From CAZJHX01 sp964545715 (lineage in GTDB: Bacteria > Myxococcota_A > UBA9042 > GCA-2863065): a stretch of DNA of 58,628 nt. Below the pieces are notes generated by a model. That model did no database searches, had not been told where the DNA came from, and saw nothing but the letters and a program-made list of their open reading frames with translations. Positions 33,271 through 41,400 of the stretch are shown in pieces (the first letter of the stretch is position 1; every line of letters begins with the position of its first letter). Made by a program: the position numbers and the translations under genes. The stretch lies in contig CAZJHX010000060.1 of assembly GCA_964545715.1 (NCBI GenBank), positions 1 through 58,628 on the forward strand, given 5' to 3'.

Positions 33271-34727
33271 GGCCCGCCCGGATATTTGTGTTGTCCGCCG
33301 CAATGCTCGCCGTCACCCTGGTGGTCGCGCCCCCCAGTACCAGCCATGCGACCAGCTTCGGCCCACCCGAGCTCAGCAAAGAGTCAAAGGAGTGCGCGGC
33401 CTGCCACAAGAAGGATAATCCTGGCCTGTACCAGATGTGGGGGCAGAGCAAGCACTATCGCGGCAACGTAGGCTGTTTCGAGTGCCACGTCGCGCGCGAG
33501 GGCGAGCCGGACGCCATGCGGCACTACGACCAGTGGATCTCCGTGATCGTCAGCCCCAAGGACTGCGGGCGGTGCCACACGCGGGAGGTCGAGGAGTTCA
33601 ACGGCTCCCACCACTCCAAGGCGGGACGCATCCTGGGGTCGCTGGACAACGTGCTGGCGGAGGTCGTCGAGGGGAACCGGGGCATGGTCACCCCCGGCTT
33701 CCAGGGCGGAAACTCGGCGGCGGCGGTCAACGGCTGCTGGCAGTGCCACGGCTCACAGGTCAAGGTGCTGGAGGGCGGTAAGCTGGACCCGGCGACGTGG
33801 CCCAACACCGGCATCGGGCGCATCAACCCGGACGGCTCGGAGGGCTCCTGCTCGGCATGCCACTCCCGGCATCGCTTCTCCGCGGAGCAGGCGCGACACC
33901 CCGACAACTGCGGCAAGTGCCACATGGGGCCGGACCACCCACAAAAGGAGATCTACGAGGAGTCCAAGCACGGCATCGCGTTCAAAGCCAACATTGACCG
34001 CATGGCCCTGGACAGCGAGAAGTGGATCGTGGGTGAGGACTACTCCGCGGCACCGACCTGCGCCACGTGTCACATGTCAGCCACGCGCACGCAGCCGGTC
34101 AGCCACGACGTGGGCATGCGCATCAGTTGGAACAACCGCCCGGCCCTCTCCGTGCGGCCCGAGCTCTCCGACGCCAAGATGGGCCTGCCCGGCAAGGACG
34201 TGCCCTGGACCGCGCGCCGCGCCGCGATGAAGGACGTGTGCTCGGCCTGCCACAGCAAGCCCTGGGTGGAGAACTGGTACGTGCAATACGACGGCCTGAT
34301 CGAGCTGTACAACACCAAGTTCGCGACGCCGGGCCTGGCCCTGTACAAGGCCGCGTCCTCGCTGCTCAAGCCGACCAAATTCAGCAACAAGCTGGACTTC
34401 ATCTGGTTTGAGATCTGGCACCACGAGGGTCGGCGCGCCCGCCACGGCGCCTCGATGATGGGCCCGGACTACACGCACTGGCACGGCACCTACGAGGTCG
34501 CCAAGCACTGGTACGTAAAGTACATCCCCGAGTTGGAGAAGCTGATCCACAAGGGCGAGAAGGACCCCGATCCCAAGAAGCAGACGGCCGCCAAAGCGCT
34601 GCGTGAGCTGCTGGACAAGACGCTCAACAGCGACGACCACAAGTGGTACCTGGGCAAGATGGATCCCGGCGAGGCCGAGCGCCGCAGAAAAGCGTCCGAG
34701 GCCTTCAAAGCGCGCTACAGCAAGTAA
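33267..34727 (+). CDS. Octaheme hydroxylamine-oxidoreductase-like cytochrome c
   Basis: 486 residues with a signal peptide (cleavage near A-T-S-F) and exactly eight C-x2-C-H sites, Cys at 43, 70, 100, 157, 195, 215, 265 and 325. Heme spacing and the segment E-I-Y-E-E-S-K-H-G between hemes six and seven resemble HAO-family octaheme cytochromes. There is no C-x2-C-K site as in octaheme tetrathionate reductase or NrfA. Whether it oxidises hydroxylamine or reduces nitrite/hydroxylamine depends on a C-terminal Tyr crosslink; Y402 in D-Y-T-H-W-H-G is a candidate but needs alignment. With an NrfD module before it, the reductive direction is plausible. Confidence 0.85.
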   Translation: MRPARIFVLSAAMLAVTLVVAPPSTSHATSFGPPELSKESKECAACHKKDNPGLYQMWGQSKHYRGNVGCFECHVAREGEPDAMRHYDQWISVIVSPKDCGRCHTREVEEFNGSHHSKAGRILGSLDNVLAEVVEGNRGMVTPGFQGGNSAAAVNGCWQCHGSQVKVLEGGKLDPATWPNTGIGRINPDGSEGSCSACHSRHRFSAEQARHPDNCGKCHMGPDHPQKEIYEESKHGIAFKANIDRMALDSEKWIVGEDYSAAPTCATCHMSATRTQPVSHDVGMRISWNNRPALSVRPELSDAKMGLPGKDVPWTARRAAMKDVCSACHSKPWVENWYVQYDGLIELYNTKFATPGLALYKAASSLLKPTKFSNKLDFIWFEIWHHEGRRARHGASMMGPDYTHWHGTYEVAKHWYVKYIPELEKLIHKGEKDPDPKKQTAAKALRELLDKTLNSDDHKWYLGKMDPGEAERRRKASEAFKARYSK

Positions 34728-34731
34728 CGCC

Positions 34732-35145
34732 TCACCCGCTGCCGTCGAGCACGCGGCCCTTCAGGCGCGCTGAGGCCACCTCGGTGTCGCCGACGAAGGC
34801 GAGCCCGCGGGCGTGCACCACCCCCATGAGATAGCGGTCGATGGAGACGTCGAAGCGGACGAGGTCGCCCGGCGTCACCAGCTCGCGAAAGCGCACTTTG
34901 TCAGCACCGCCCAGCAGCACCTGCGTGCCCAGCTTGCGGGCCAGCGTCCAATAAGCCAGCGTCTGCGCCAGCCCCTCCAGCAGCAACACCCCGGGCACGA
35001 TCGGCTGGTCCGGAAAGTGGCCGGGCACCGCGTCGAAGACGGCCTCGCAGACGACCAGCGACTCGCCGAGCGCACAGCAGCGGTCCAGGAACAGAAACGG
35101 CGGGCGCTGCGGCAGCACCTCGGACGGTGGTGGAAGCGTCGTCAC
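34732..35145 (-). CDS. FabZ/ApeP-like hot-dog dehydratase
   Basis: 137 residues with the hot-dog signature L-P-Q-R-P-P-F-L-F-L-D and the active-site block G-H-F-P-D-Q-P-I-V-P-G-V, as in 3-hydroxyacyl-ACP dehydratases. Start GTG 35145 overlaps the LolA-like stop (GTGA). It is the last gene of the seven-gene minus-strand part of the polyene-like locus, and it converges with the octaheme cytochrome gene, 4 bp away. Confidence 0.88.
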   Translation of the reverse strand: MTTLPPPSEVLPQRPPFLFLDRCCALGESLVVCEAVFDAVPGHFPDQPIVPGVLLLEGLAQTLAYWTLARKLGTQVLLGGADKVRFRELVTPGDLVRFDVSIDRYLMGVVHARGLAFVGDTEVASARLKGRVLDGSG

Positions 35146-35738
35146 AGCTGCAGCAGGGCGTCCTCCACCGGCTCGTCGACGCGAATATCGGCAAACTGAA
35201 TGCGGGTGCGGTCGCCGTCCGGCTCGACGTACGAGACCTCGACCAGCACGCCCGCGGTGGTGTTCACGCGGATCTCGACGTGCGCGATCATCGCCTGAAC
35301 GCCCACAGCCCGCGGCTTGAGGGCCAGACGCGCGATCGGGCCCTGCTCAAACGCGATCACGGTGAAGCGCTCATCGATGCGTGCGGCGTCGGCGTTGATG
35401 AAGAAGAGGATGGTGTCGATAACCCGCTTCATCGACGGGTCCCGCGACAGGTCGTAGGCGGTTTTTCTGCCCAGCTCCGGATAGGTCATGCTGACCTTGT
35501 CGTCGCGGAGCACCAGCGCCGACTTGAACGGGCTCGTATACTCCCAGCGCAGCTGCCGCTCGCCCGCTACGATCAGCCGCCCCGTGGCGACCTGAGGCTT
35601 CTTGAAGGCGCGGCTGTGCTTGGTCTGGGTCATGCGCGCCTGCACGGTCTTGTGGGTTCGCAGGGGCGCCAGCACAGCCTGCAAGCCGGGAGGGGGTGCG
35701 CCGGCAATGGCGCAGAAGATGAGAGCGCCGGCCAGCAT
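35142..35738 (-). CDS. LolA-like outer-membrane lipoprotein carrier protein
   Basis: 198 residues with a signal peptide (M-L-A-G-A-L-I-F-C-A-I-A-G-A) and a LolA-type beta-sheet pattern: L-R-T-H-K-T-V-Q-A-R-M-T-Q-T-K, G-R-L-I-V-A-G-E-R-Q-L-R-W-E-Y-T, P-F-K-S-A-L-V. Aryl-polyene clusters usually encode a LolA-like protein, thought to help export the polyene lipid. Its ATG is directly after the ketosynthase stop. The housekeeping LolA is probably elsewhere. Confidence 0.83.
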   Translation of the reverse strand: MLAGALIFCAIAGAPPPGLQAVLAPLRTHKTVQARMTQTKHSRAFKKPQVATGRLIVAGERQLRWEYTSPFKSALVLRDDKVSMTYPELGRKTAYDLSRDPSMKRVIDTILFFINADAARIDERFTVIAFEQGPIARLALKPRAVGVQAMIAHVEIRVNTTAGVLVEVSYVEPDGDRTRIQFADIRVDEPVEDALLQL

Positions 35739-36956
35739 TCAGGCGCCGCGGATGATCAGGGCGCAGTTCGTCCCGCCGAAGCCGAACGAGTTGGACAGCA
35801 CGGTGGAGACCGCGGTGTCGGCGGTCTGCCCGAGCACGTTGAGGCCGGCCAGCTCGGGCTCGAGCGTGTCCAGGTTGTGATTGGCCGCCAGGAATCGGTC
35901 GCGCATCATCAGTGTGCTGTAGACGATCTCACTGGCGCCGCTCATCCAACATTCGTGTCCGGTGATGCCTTTGGTGGAGGAGACCGGCGGGCCGTCCGCG
36001 CCAAAGACCTGCAGCAACGCGCGCCCCTCCAGCAGGTCCCCGACCGGCGTGCTGGTGGCGTGGGCGTTGATGTAGTCGATATCCGAGGCGCGCAGCCCGG
36101 CCTGTTTGAGCGCGCGCGTGATGCAGTAGGCGGGCCCCTCGACCGTGGGCGCGCTCAGATGGGCTCCGTTGGACGAGAACGCATACGACAAAACCTCGGC
36201 GTAGACATGCGCGCCCCGGCGGGTCGCGGCGTCCAGGTCCTCCATGATGAGGATGGCGGCGCCGCCGGACGGGACCAGTCCATCGCGGCCCGCATCAAAC
36301 GGGCGGCTGGCGCGGGCGGGATCGGTGGCGCGGGTAAAGGCGCCCAGTGCGTCGAACGGGGCCATCGCCTGCCAGCCGATCTCTTGAGCGCCGCCGGCGA
36401 TCACGATCTCCTGAGCGCCCGATTCGATGAGCATCGCCGCCTGCCCGATGGCATGGGCCCCACTGGCGCATGCGGCCGACATCGTCCAGTTGGCGCCGCG
36501 CGTGCCCAACATCGTGGACAGGTTCATGGTCACGGTCGAGTTCATGACCTGGAAGATCGCCCCCGAACCCAGTCCGCGGGTCTCGCCCGCCTCCAGCGTT
36601 TGGCGGGCTGCCGCCGCCGACGGAGCCGCGGTGGAGTCGTTGCCGACGACCACGCCAACGTCCCATTGGCGCAGCCGGTCCGGATCCAGCCCCGAGTCGG
36701 CAACCGCGTCCAGCGCGGCGACGGCGGCAAACAGCGCGGGATCGTGCATGGACTTGCGCAGCTTGCGATTGAGACGCTTCCTGCCGCCGTCCCAGTCCGG
36801 GATGTGCCCCGTCAGCGCCGAATAGAAGCCAAGCTCCCGGCGCTGCGGGTCGACGGCCAGGCCACAGCGCCCGTCGCGCAGGGCGGCAGAGACCACATCG
36901 AGGTCGGAGCCGATGCAGGACACGAGGCCAATACCTGTAATCGCGGTGCGGCGCAT
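35739..36956 (-). CDS. Beta-ketoacyl-ACP synthase of the polyene-like locus
   Basis: 405 residues; complete active site with Cys163 (S-A-A-C-A-S-G), His299 (I-N-A-H-A-T-S-T), Lys329 and His334 (S-T-K-G-I-T-G-H). The post-His segment reads H-E-C-W-M-S-G instead of the usual H-T-L-G-A-A-G, a local divergence that may alter the acyl pocket. ATG overlaps the FabG stop by 1 bp (TGATG). Full-length partner of neither CLF-like protein by position, so it may extend a specific intermediate or prime the chain. Confidence 0.93.
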   Translation of the reverse strand: MRRTAITGIGLVSCIGSDLDVVSAALRDGRCGLAVDPQRRELGFYSALTGHIPDWDGGRKRLNRKLRKSMHDPALFAAVAALDAVADSGLDPDRLRQWDVGVVVGNDSTAAPSAAAARQTLEAGETRGLGSGAIFQVMNSTVTMNLSTMLGTRGANWTMSAACASGAHAIGQAAMLIESGAQEIVIAGGAQEIGWQAMAPFDALGAFTRATDPARASRPFDAGRDGLVPSGGAAILIMEDLDAATRRGAHVYAEVLSYAFSSNGAHLSAPTVEGPAYCITRALKQAGLRASDIDYINAHATSTPVGDLLEGRALLQVFGADGPPVSSTKGITGHECWMSGASEIVYSTLMMRDRFLAANHNLDTLEPELAGLNVLGQTADTAVSTVLSNSFGFGGTNCALIIRGA

Positions 36957-37684
36957 CAGGTGTAAAAGCCCCCGTTGACGCCCAACACCTGGCCGGTGAT
37001 GTACGCGGCATCGGGCCCCGCCAAAAAGCGCACAGCGCCCGCGACCTCAGCCGGACTGCCGAACCGGCGCATCGGGATGGCCTTGGCCAGCTCCTCGCGC
37101 GGCAGGTCGGCGGTCATGTCGGTGTCGATCAGGCCCGGAGCGACCGCGTTGACGGTGATCTTGCGCGGCGCCAGCTCCAGGGCCAGGGCCTTGGTGAACC
37201 CGATGATCCCGGCTTTGGAGGCCGCGTACGGGGTCTGGCCGGCGTTGCCGCGCTGCCCGCTGATGCTGGTCATGTTGATGATGCGGCCCGCGCGATTGCG
37301 GATCATGCCGCGAACGGCGGCGCGCGTCACCGAGTACAGCCCCCCGAGGTTGACGCGCATGACGGCGTCCCAGTCCTCGGGCTTGACCCACGCAAGCAGG
37401 CTGTCGCGCGCGATACCGGCGTTGTTGACCAACACGTCCAGCGGACCCACCTCTTTGATGACCGGCTCCAGCACCTCGGCAACCTGGTCGCCGTCACCCA
37501 CGTCCAGCTGCACAAGGCGAACGTCGGCCCCCTTGTCACGGCACTCGGAGGCCGCCTCCTCAGCGGCAAACGTACTGCTCTTGTAGTTCAAGAGGATCAG
37601 CGTCTCGGGGGCTGACAAAGCGACCGCGACGGCGCGTCCGATGCCGCGGCTCGCTCCAGTCACAAGTATGCGTCGTCCGCTCAA
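36956..37684 (-). CDS. FabG-like 3-oxoacyl-ACP reductase
   Basis: 242 residues, short-chain dehydrogenase. NADP-binding R-I-L-V-T-G-A-S-R-G-I-G, N-N-A-G motif, and catalytic S...Y-A-A-S-K. In the locus it would reduce the beta-keto group before dehydration. I place the start at TTG 37684, with GGGAG nine nt upstream; a TTG at 37702 is possible but has no ribosome-binding site. Neither is ATG/GTG, so translation may be moderate. Confidence 0.9.
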   Translation of the reverse strand: MSGRRILVTGASRGIGRAVAVALSAPETLILLNYKSSTFAAEEAASECRDKGADVRLVQLDVGDGDQVAEVLEPVIKEVGPLDVLVNNAGIARDSLLAWVKPEDWDAVMRVNLGGLYSVTRAAVRGMIRNRAGRIINMTSISGQRGNAGQTPYAASKAGIIGFTKALALELAPRKITVNAVAPGLIDTDMTADLPREELAKAIPMRRFGSPAEVAGAVRFLAGPDAAYITGQVLGVNGGFYT

Positions 37685-37728
37685 ACTCCGCCGCTCCCTC
37701 AAATGACGTGCAGGGCCGTGATTATAGA

Positions 37729-38454
37729 TTACTGACGTGCGACGGCAACCACGGCGCGGATGAGACCACCGGCGCCGCAGAGACCCACGTCCTCGATCGC
37801 CGTCAGCGGGCCGGCCTGGGTGCGCGCCAGATCGCCCTCGTGCAGCGTGCCCAGGATGTCCGCGCCGCGCTCGACGGCGTCCTTTGGATGCTCGAGCACA
37901 ACCGCCGCCGCGGCCTCACCGACCGGCACGTCTTTGTAGCCCAGCACGCTGTGCGCCAGCAGCAGCGGGCTGCTCAAGGTGTCGGCCGCCACACAGAGGC
38001 AGCGCTCGCAGCGCCCCGAACGCACCGCCAGGGCTGCCGCGTAGAGGGCCGCGTCGCCGCTGTGCACGCCCTGGGTGACCGTGAGATTGTAGCCGGTCAG
38101 GCCGTACAGCAGCGCCAGCTCCCCGGCGGCGGCGCCATGAACCGAGCGCTGGAAGTGCTTCGGCTTGGCCAGCTTGGGGCCACGGTCATACATGCCGCGC
38201 AGAAACTCGGAGGTCTCATGGGTGTCGGCCAGCGCCGTGCCGAACACCAGCCCGGTGTCGGAATCCGCGACCAGCTCGGAGGACGTCCAGGCCTGGTCCA
38301 CCGCCGCCAGGGCCAGCTGCCCGATTCGGCTCACGCGGCGCAGGTCGCGCACCGAGAACCGCTCTGGAGCGGTGATCTCCGACACGAAGTGGATCGGGCC
38401 GCCTTTTTGCGGAAGCACCAGGCCGATGCCGGTGATCGCCAGCGAGTCAGCCAT
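37729..38454 (-). CDS. Short ketosynthase-like protein, CLF/ApeC type, active-site Cys missing
   Basis: 241 residues. Starts like a ketosynthase (S-L-A-I-T-G-I-G-L-V-L) but stops after the N-terminal half, lacking the two His regions. At the nucleophile position it reads V-T-Q-G-V-H-S-G-D, so the Cys is replaced by Val. Length and form match chain-length-factor-like subunits (PF13723-type, ApeC) that pair with a full ketosynthase in aryl-polyene synthesis. It overlaps the preceding complete ketosynthase by 8 bp, which fits a heterodimer. Confidence 0.85.
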   Translation of the reverse strand: MADSLAITGIGLVLPQKGGPIHFVSEITAPERFSVRDLRRVSRIGQLALAAVDQAWTSSELVADSDTGLVFGTALADTHETSEFLRGMYDRGPKLAKPKHFQRSVHGAAAGELALLYGLTGYNLTVTQGVHSGDAALYAAALAVRSGRCERCLCVAADTLSSPLLLAHSVLGYKDVPVGEAAAAVVLEHPKDAVERGADILGTLHEGDLARTQAGPLTAIEDVGLCGAGGLIRAVVAVARQ

Positions 38455-39655
38455 CGCTCACCTCCGCCTGTGGTGGGCGCTCGCGACTGAAGACCAGCGC
38501 GGTGTTGTTGCCGCCGAAGGCAAAGGCGGTTGACAGCGCATGCGGCACGTCGGCGTCGCGCGCGTGACCCAGCACCAGGTCGGCGGGCGCGGCAGGATCA
38601 GGCGTCTCGGTGTTCAGGGTGGGCGGGAGCGTGCCGTCGCGCATGGCCAGCGCCGTGATGACGGCCTCTATCGCGCCGGCCGCGCCCAGGGTGTGACCCA
38701 GAAACGACTTGGAGCTGGACACGGGGGGGATGGCGCCGCCGAACACGGCCGCCAGGGCGCGCGACTCCGCGACGTCGTTGGCCTTGGTCGCGGTCCCGTG
38801 GGCATTCACGTACGCGATGTCCCCGCTGCCGAGGCCCGCCGCAGCGATGGCGGACTGCACGCACGCGATGACCCGCCCGCCGTCCGGAGCCGGAGCCGTC
38901 ATGTGATGCGCGTCGCAGTTGCAGGCGCTGCCGGTCAGCCACGCCTGGGCCTCGGCGCCGCGCAGATACGCGTCGTCGCCACGCTCCAGCACCATGAAGG
39001 CGCCGGCCTCGCCCAGGTTCAGGCCGCTACGATCGGCGTCGAAGGGCCGGCATGGGCTCTCTGAGAGGAGGCGCAGGCTGGAAAACCCGAAATAGGTGAT
39101 CATGGTCAGCGCGTCCGCACCACCCGCCAGGACCACGTCGGCCTCGCCCGCACGTAGCAGGTCCGCGCCCAGCGCGATGGCGTTGGCGCCCGAGGAGCAC
39201 GCGGTCGAGATGGTCAGCCGCGGACCGGACGCGCCAATCGCCTTGGCCACGCCCTCTGTCACCGTACTGGCCGGGTGATGCGTAAGCAGCGAGGGTGAGG
39301 GGTCGTTGAACGCCAGCTTGTTGAGGAACCAGACCTCACTGTGGGCGATGCCGCCGGTGGTCGTGCCGCAGACGACGGCGATGCGGTTGGACGGGGCCCG
39401 AATGGCCGCCTGCTGACAGGCCTCCAGCGCAGCGGCGATCGCCAGCCGATGGGTTACGGTGCCCTGCCGCTGATCGCCGGGTGCGGCGCTGACCTCGCCA
39501 ACGGGTCGCTCAGGGAGCCCGTCGCCAGGCTCGAAGCGGGTGAGTGGGCCCAGTCCGGACCGCCCCTCAGCGATCGCAGCGCGCAGCTCGGCGATGTTGT
39601 TGCCGACCGCGCAGACGGCGCCCAGACCCGTGACGGCGATGGGCGCGCCTCGCAT
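38447..39655 (-). CDS. Beta-ketoacyl-ACP synthase, partner of the downstream CLF-like protein
   Basis: 402 residues, complete: Cys153 (S-T-A-C-S-S-G), His286 (V-N-A-H-G-T-A-T), Lys316 and His321 (S-S-S-K-S-F-L-G-H-T-L-G-A). It is placed between the ACP (3-bp gap) and the CLF-like gene (8-bp overlap), so ACP, KS and CLF are made together. In known aryl-polyene systems the KS:CLF pair elongates the polyene. Confidence 0.94.
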   Translation of the reverse strand: MRGAPIAVTGLGAVCAVGNNIAELRAAIAEGRSGLGPLTRFEPGDGLPERPVGEVSAAPGDQRQGTVTHRLAIAAALEACQQAAIRAPSNRIAVVCGTTTGGIAHSEVWFLNKLAFNDPSPSLLTHHPASTVTEGVAKAIGASGPRLTISTACSSGANAIALGADLLRAGEADVVLAGGADALTMITYFGFSSLRLLSESPCRPFDADRSGLNLGEAGAFMVLERGDDAYLRGAEAQAWLTGSACNCDAHHMTAPAPDGGRVIACVQSAIAAAGLGSGDIAYVNAHGTATKANDVAESRALAAVFGGAIPPVSSSKSFLGHTLGAAGAIEAVITALAMRDGTLPPTLNTETPDPAAPADLVLGHARDADVPHALSTAFAFGGNNTALVFSRERPPQAEVSDG

Positions 39656-39658
39656 GAC

Positions 39659-39919
39659 CTAGTTTTTGCGGCTCTTGCGGATGAAGTCGGCCAGGGTGTC
39701 GACCGACTTGAAGACACCGCGGGCCTCTTCGGCCTCCAGATCCACACCGGTGTCGTACACCGCCTCCAGCTCGACTACGAGCTCGAGCGCGTCCAGCGAG
39801 TCCAGGCCCAGTCCCTCGCCGAAGAGAGGCGCCGCGCTGTCGATCTGGTCCGGCGTGAGGTCCGTCAGGTTCAGCGTCGAGATGATGAGCTCTTTCAGCT
39901 CCTGGTGCAGCGCATCCAT
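39659..39919 (-). CDS. Acyl carrier protein
   Basis: 86 residues from ATG 39919: four-helix ACP with the phosphopantetheine site Ser41 in L-G-L-D-S-L-D-A-L-E-L. Acidic overall as usual. First gene of the minus-strand block ending at 34732. The acyltransferase gene on the other strand starts at 39938, only 18 bp away. No phosphopantetheinyl transferase is seen in the window. Confidence 0.94.
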   Translation of the reverse strand: MDALHQELKELIISTLNLTDLTPDQIDSAAPLFGEGLGLDSLDALELVVELEAVYDTGVDLEAEEARGVFKSVDTLADFIRKSRKN

Positions 39920-39937
39920 GGGCGCCTGTCTATTATC

Positions 39938-40741
39938 ATGTGCGACGTGCAGTTCAAGCCCCGCGACCTGGGCGGCGTGATCAGCGTGCTGATCTGGGTA
40001 TACGTGTTCTCGCTGGCGGCCGTTTGCCTGGTGGCGGACGTCGCGCTGGTGCTGCTGGGCGCGCTGTTGTGGGACCCCAAGCGGCGCACATTTCACGCTG
40101 TGGCGCGCTTCTGGGGCGGCACCCTGGCGCGTACGCTACCGTTCTACGTGGAGCTGCGCGGTCTGGAGCACGCCGCACACGGACCCGGGCCCTTTATCGT
40201 GGCGCCCAACCACCAATCCGTCATCGACCTGCTGGTGACCTATCTGCTGCCGCTGCCGTTTCGCACCGTGGTCAAGCGATCCTGGTTCTATGGGCCATTC
40301 GGGCTCGGCATCCGGCTGGCCGGCTACATCCCAACCACCAAGACCGGCGACCCGGACAGCGCTGCGGCGACGCTGGCCTCCGCCGGGACGTGGCTGGGTC
40401 AGGGGATCAGCCTGCTCATGTTCCCGGAGGCTACTCGCTCGCACACGTGGTCCATCCGGCGCTTCAAGCGCGGACCGTTCGAACTGGCCGCCAACTCTGG
40501 GACGGCCGTATTGCCGGTAGCGATCGCAGGCACAAACGACGTGGCCCACCCGAGCACGTGGCGCTTTGCGGTCGGCGGGCGCATCGTGGTCGAGGTCCTG
40601 CCGCCTATCGAGCCGGGTGCGCTGGATGGACATGCGCTGCGCGACGCGACCAGGGCCGCGCTGGACGCGAGCGTGGCGACGCTGCGTCTCGAGCTGCACG
40701 AAAAGTATGGTCAGGGGCCGCCGGTAGACGCCGGCTCATAG
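39938..40741 (+). CDS. PlsC-like acyltransferase
   Basis: 267 residues. N-terminal TM helix (V-I-S-V-L-I-W-V-Y-V-F-S-L-A-A-V) and acyltransferase motifs N-H-Q-S-V-I-D (H-x4-D), then F-P-E-A-T-R-S (usual F-P-E-G-T-R-S, Gly to Ala). Probably acylates a glycerol or sugar acceptor, possibly transferring the polyene to a lipid. ATG 39938 chosen; GTG 39946 is possible. It is alone on the plus strand inside the locus and converges with the DUF3261-like gene, overlapping it by 31 bp. Confidence 0.85.
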   Translation: MCDVQFKPRDLGGVISVLIWVYVFSLAAVCLVADVALVLLGALLWDPKRRTFHAVARFWGGTLARTLPFYVELRGLEHAAHGPGPFIVAPNHQSVIDLLVTYLLPLPFRTVVKRSWFYGPFGLGIRLAGYIPTTKTGDPDSAAATLASAGTWLGQGISLLMFPEATRSHTWSIRRFKRGPFELAANSGTAVLPVAIAGTNDVAHPSTWRFAVGGRIVVEVLPPIEPGALDGHALRDATRAALDASVATLRLELHEKYGQGPPVDAGS

Positions 40742-41400
40742 CCGACCAGCGCAATCGTCACCTTGGCCTTGTCCGCAACCAGCGCGATGCGGCGCGGCAG
40801 CCAGACCGGCCCGAACCAGGCGTAGTCGGTGTAGGTGATCTCGACCCGCCGCCCCTTGGCGTCCTCGACCTGTCGGGCCTTTACTGCCAGCGTCGCCCCG
40901 TCCAGCGTCTCACGCACCGTCATGCCGTCGGCGCGTGTGCAGTTCAGCTGATAGCCGGACCGCGTGGGCAGGACCTCTCCGCCGTCGGTAGACGAGCAGC
41001 CCCCCAGATAGACGCTGTGGATGTCACGGGCCAGCGCCTGCGCGGGAAACTTGCCGCGTAGCATCGAGGCCACATCCGCCGTGAACGCGCTGCCGTCGTA
41101 GCCCACTGTGAACAGCCGAAAGCCGATGGGCGACTGCCCGCGCAGGGAGTAGCTGGACGCGTCCGGGAAGGAGAGGCGCCCGACCAGGACGTCTGAGCGG
41201 CGGGGCAGATCGATCGCGACCTGATGGAGATGCACGCCACCTGGCGTAGCCAGCGGGAGCCGCTTTTCAAAGACGGACGCGGCGACGAGCGGAAACGTGT
41301 TGGTGGGCGCGGGCCGGCCCACCGCGGGGCGGCTGTAGGTCCCGGTGGCCGCCGGCGAGCAGGCGGCCGCAGCGAGCAAGCCGACGAGGAGGCGCCTCAC
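40711..41400 (-). CDS. DUF3261-like lipoprotein of the polyene locus
   Basis: 229 residues starting M-R-R-L-L-V-G-L-L-A-A-A-A-C, a strong lipobox with Cys at 14. The rest is a beta-rich domain resembling the DUF3261 lipoproteins usually found in aryl-polyene clusters; I make that link from the pattern and position, not from a search. The GTG start overlaps the flavoprotein stop (GTGA). Probably part of the outer-membrane delivery machinery with the LolA-like and MMPL proteins. Confidence 0.72.
   Translation of the reverse strand: MRRLLVGLLAAAACSPAATGTYSRPAVGRPAPTNTFPLVAASVFEKRLPLATPGGVHLHQVAIDLPRRSDVLVGRLSFPDASSYSLRGQSPIGFRLFTVGYDGSAFTADVASMLRGKFPAQALARDIHSVYLGGCSSTDGGEVLPTRSGYQLNCTRADGMTVRETLDGATLAVKARQVEDAKGRRVEITYTDYAWFGPVWLPRRIALVADKAKVTIALVGYEPASTGGP

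Noticed and set aside
33267..34727. Octaheme tetrathionate reductase or NrfA
   Set aside because: All eight sites are C-x2-C-H; the C-x2-C-K active-site heme of those enzymes is missing, and the heme count does not fit the pentaheme NrfA.
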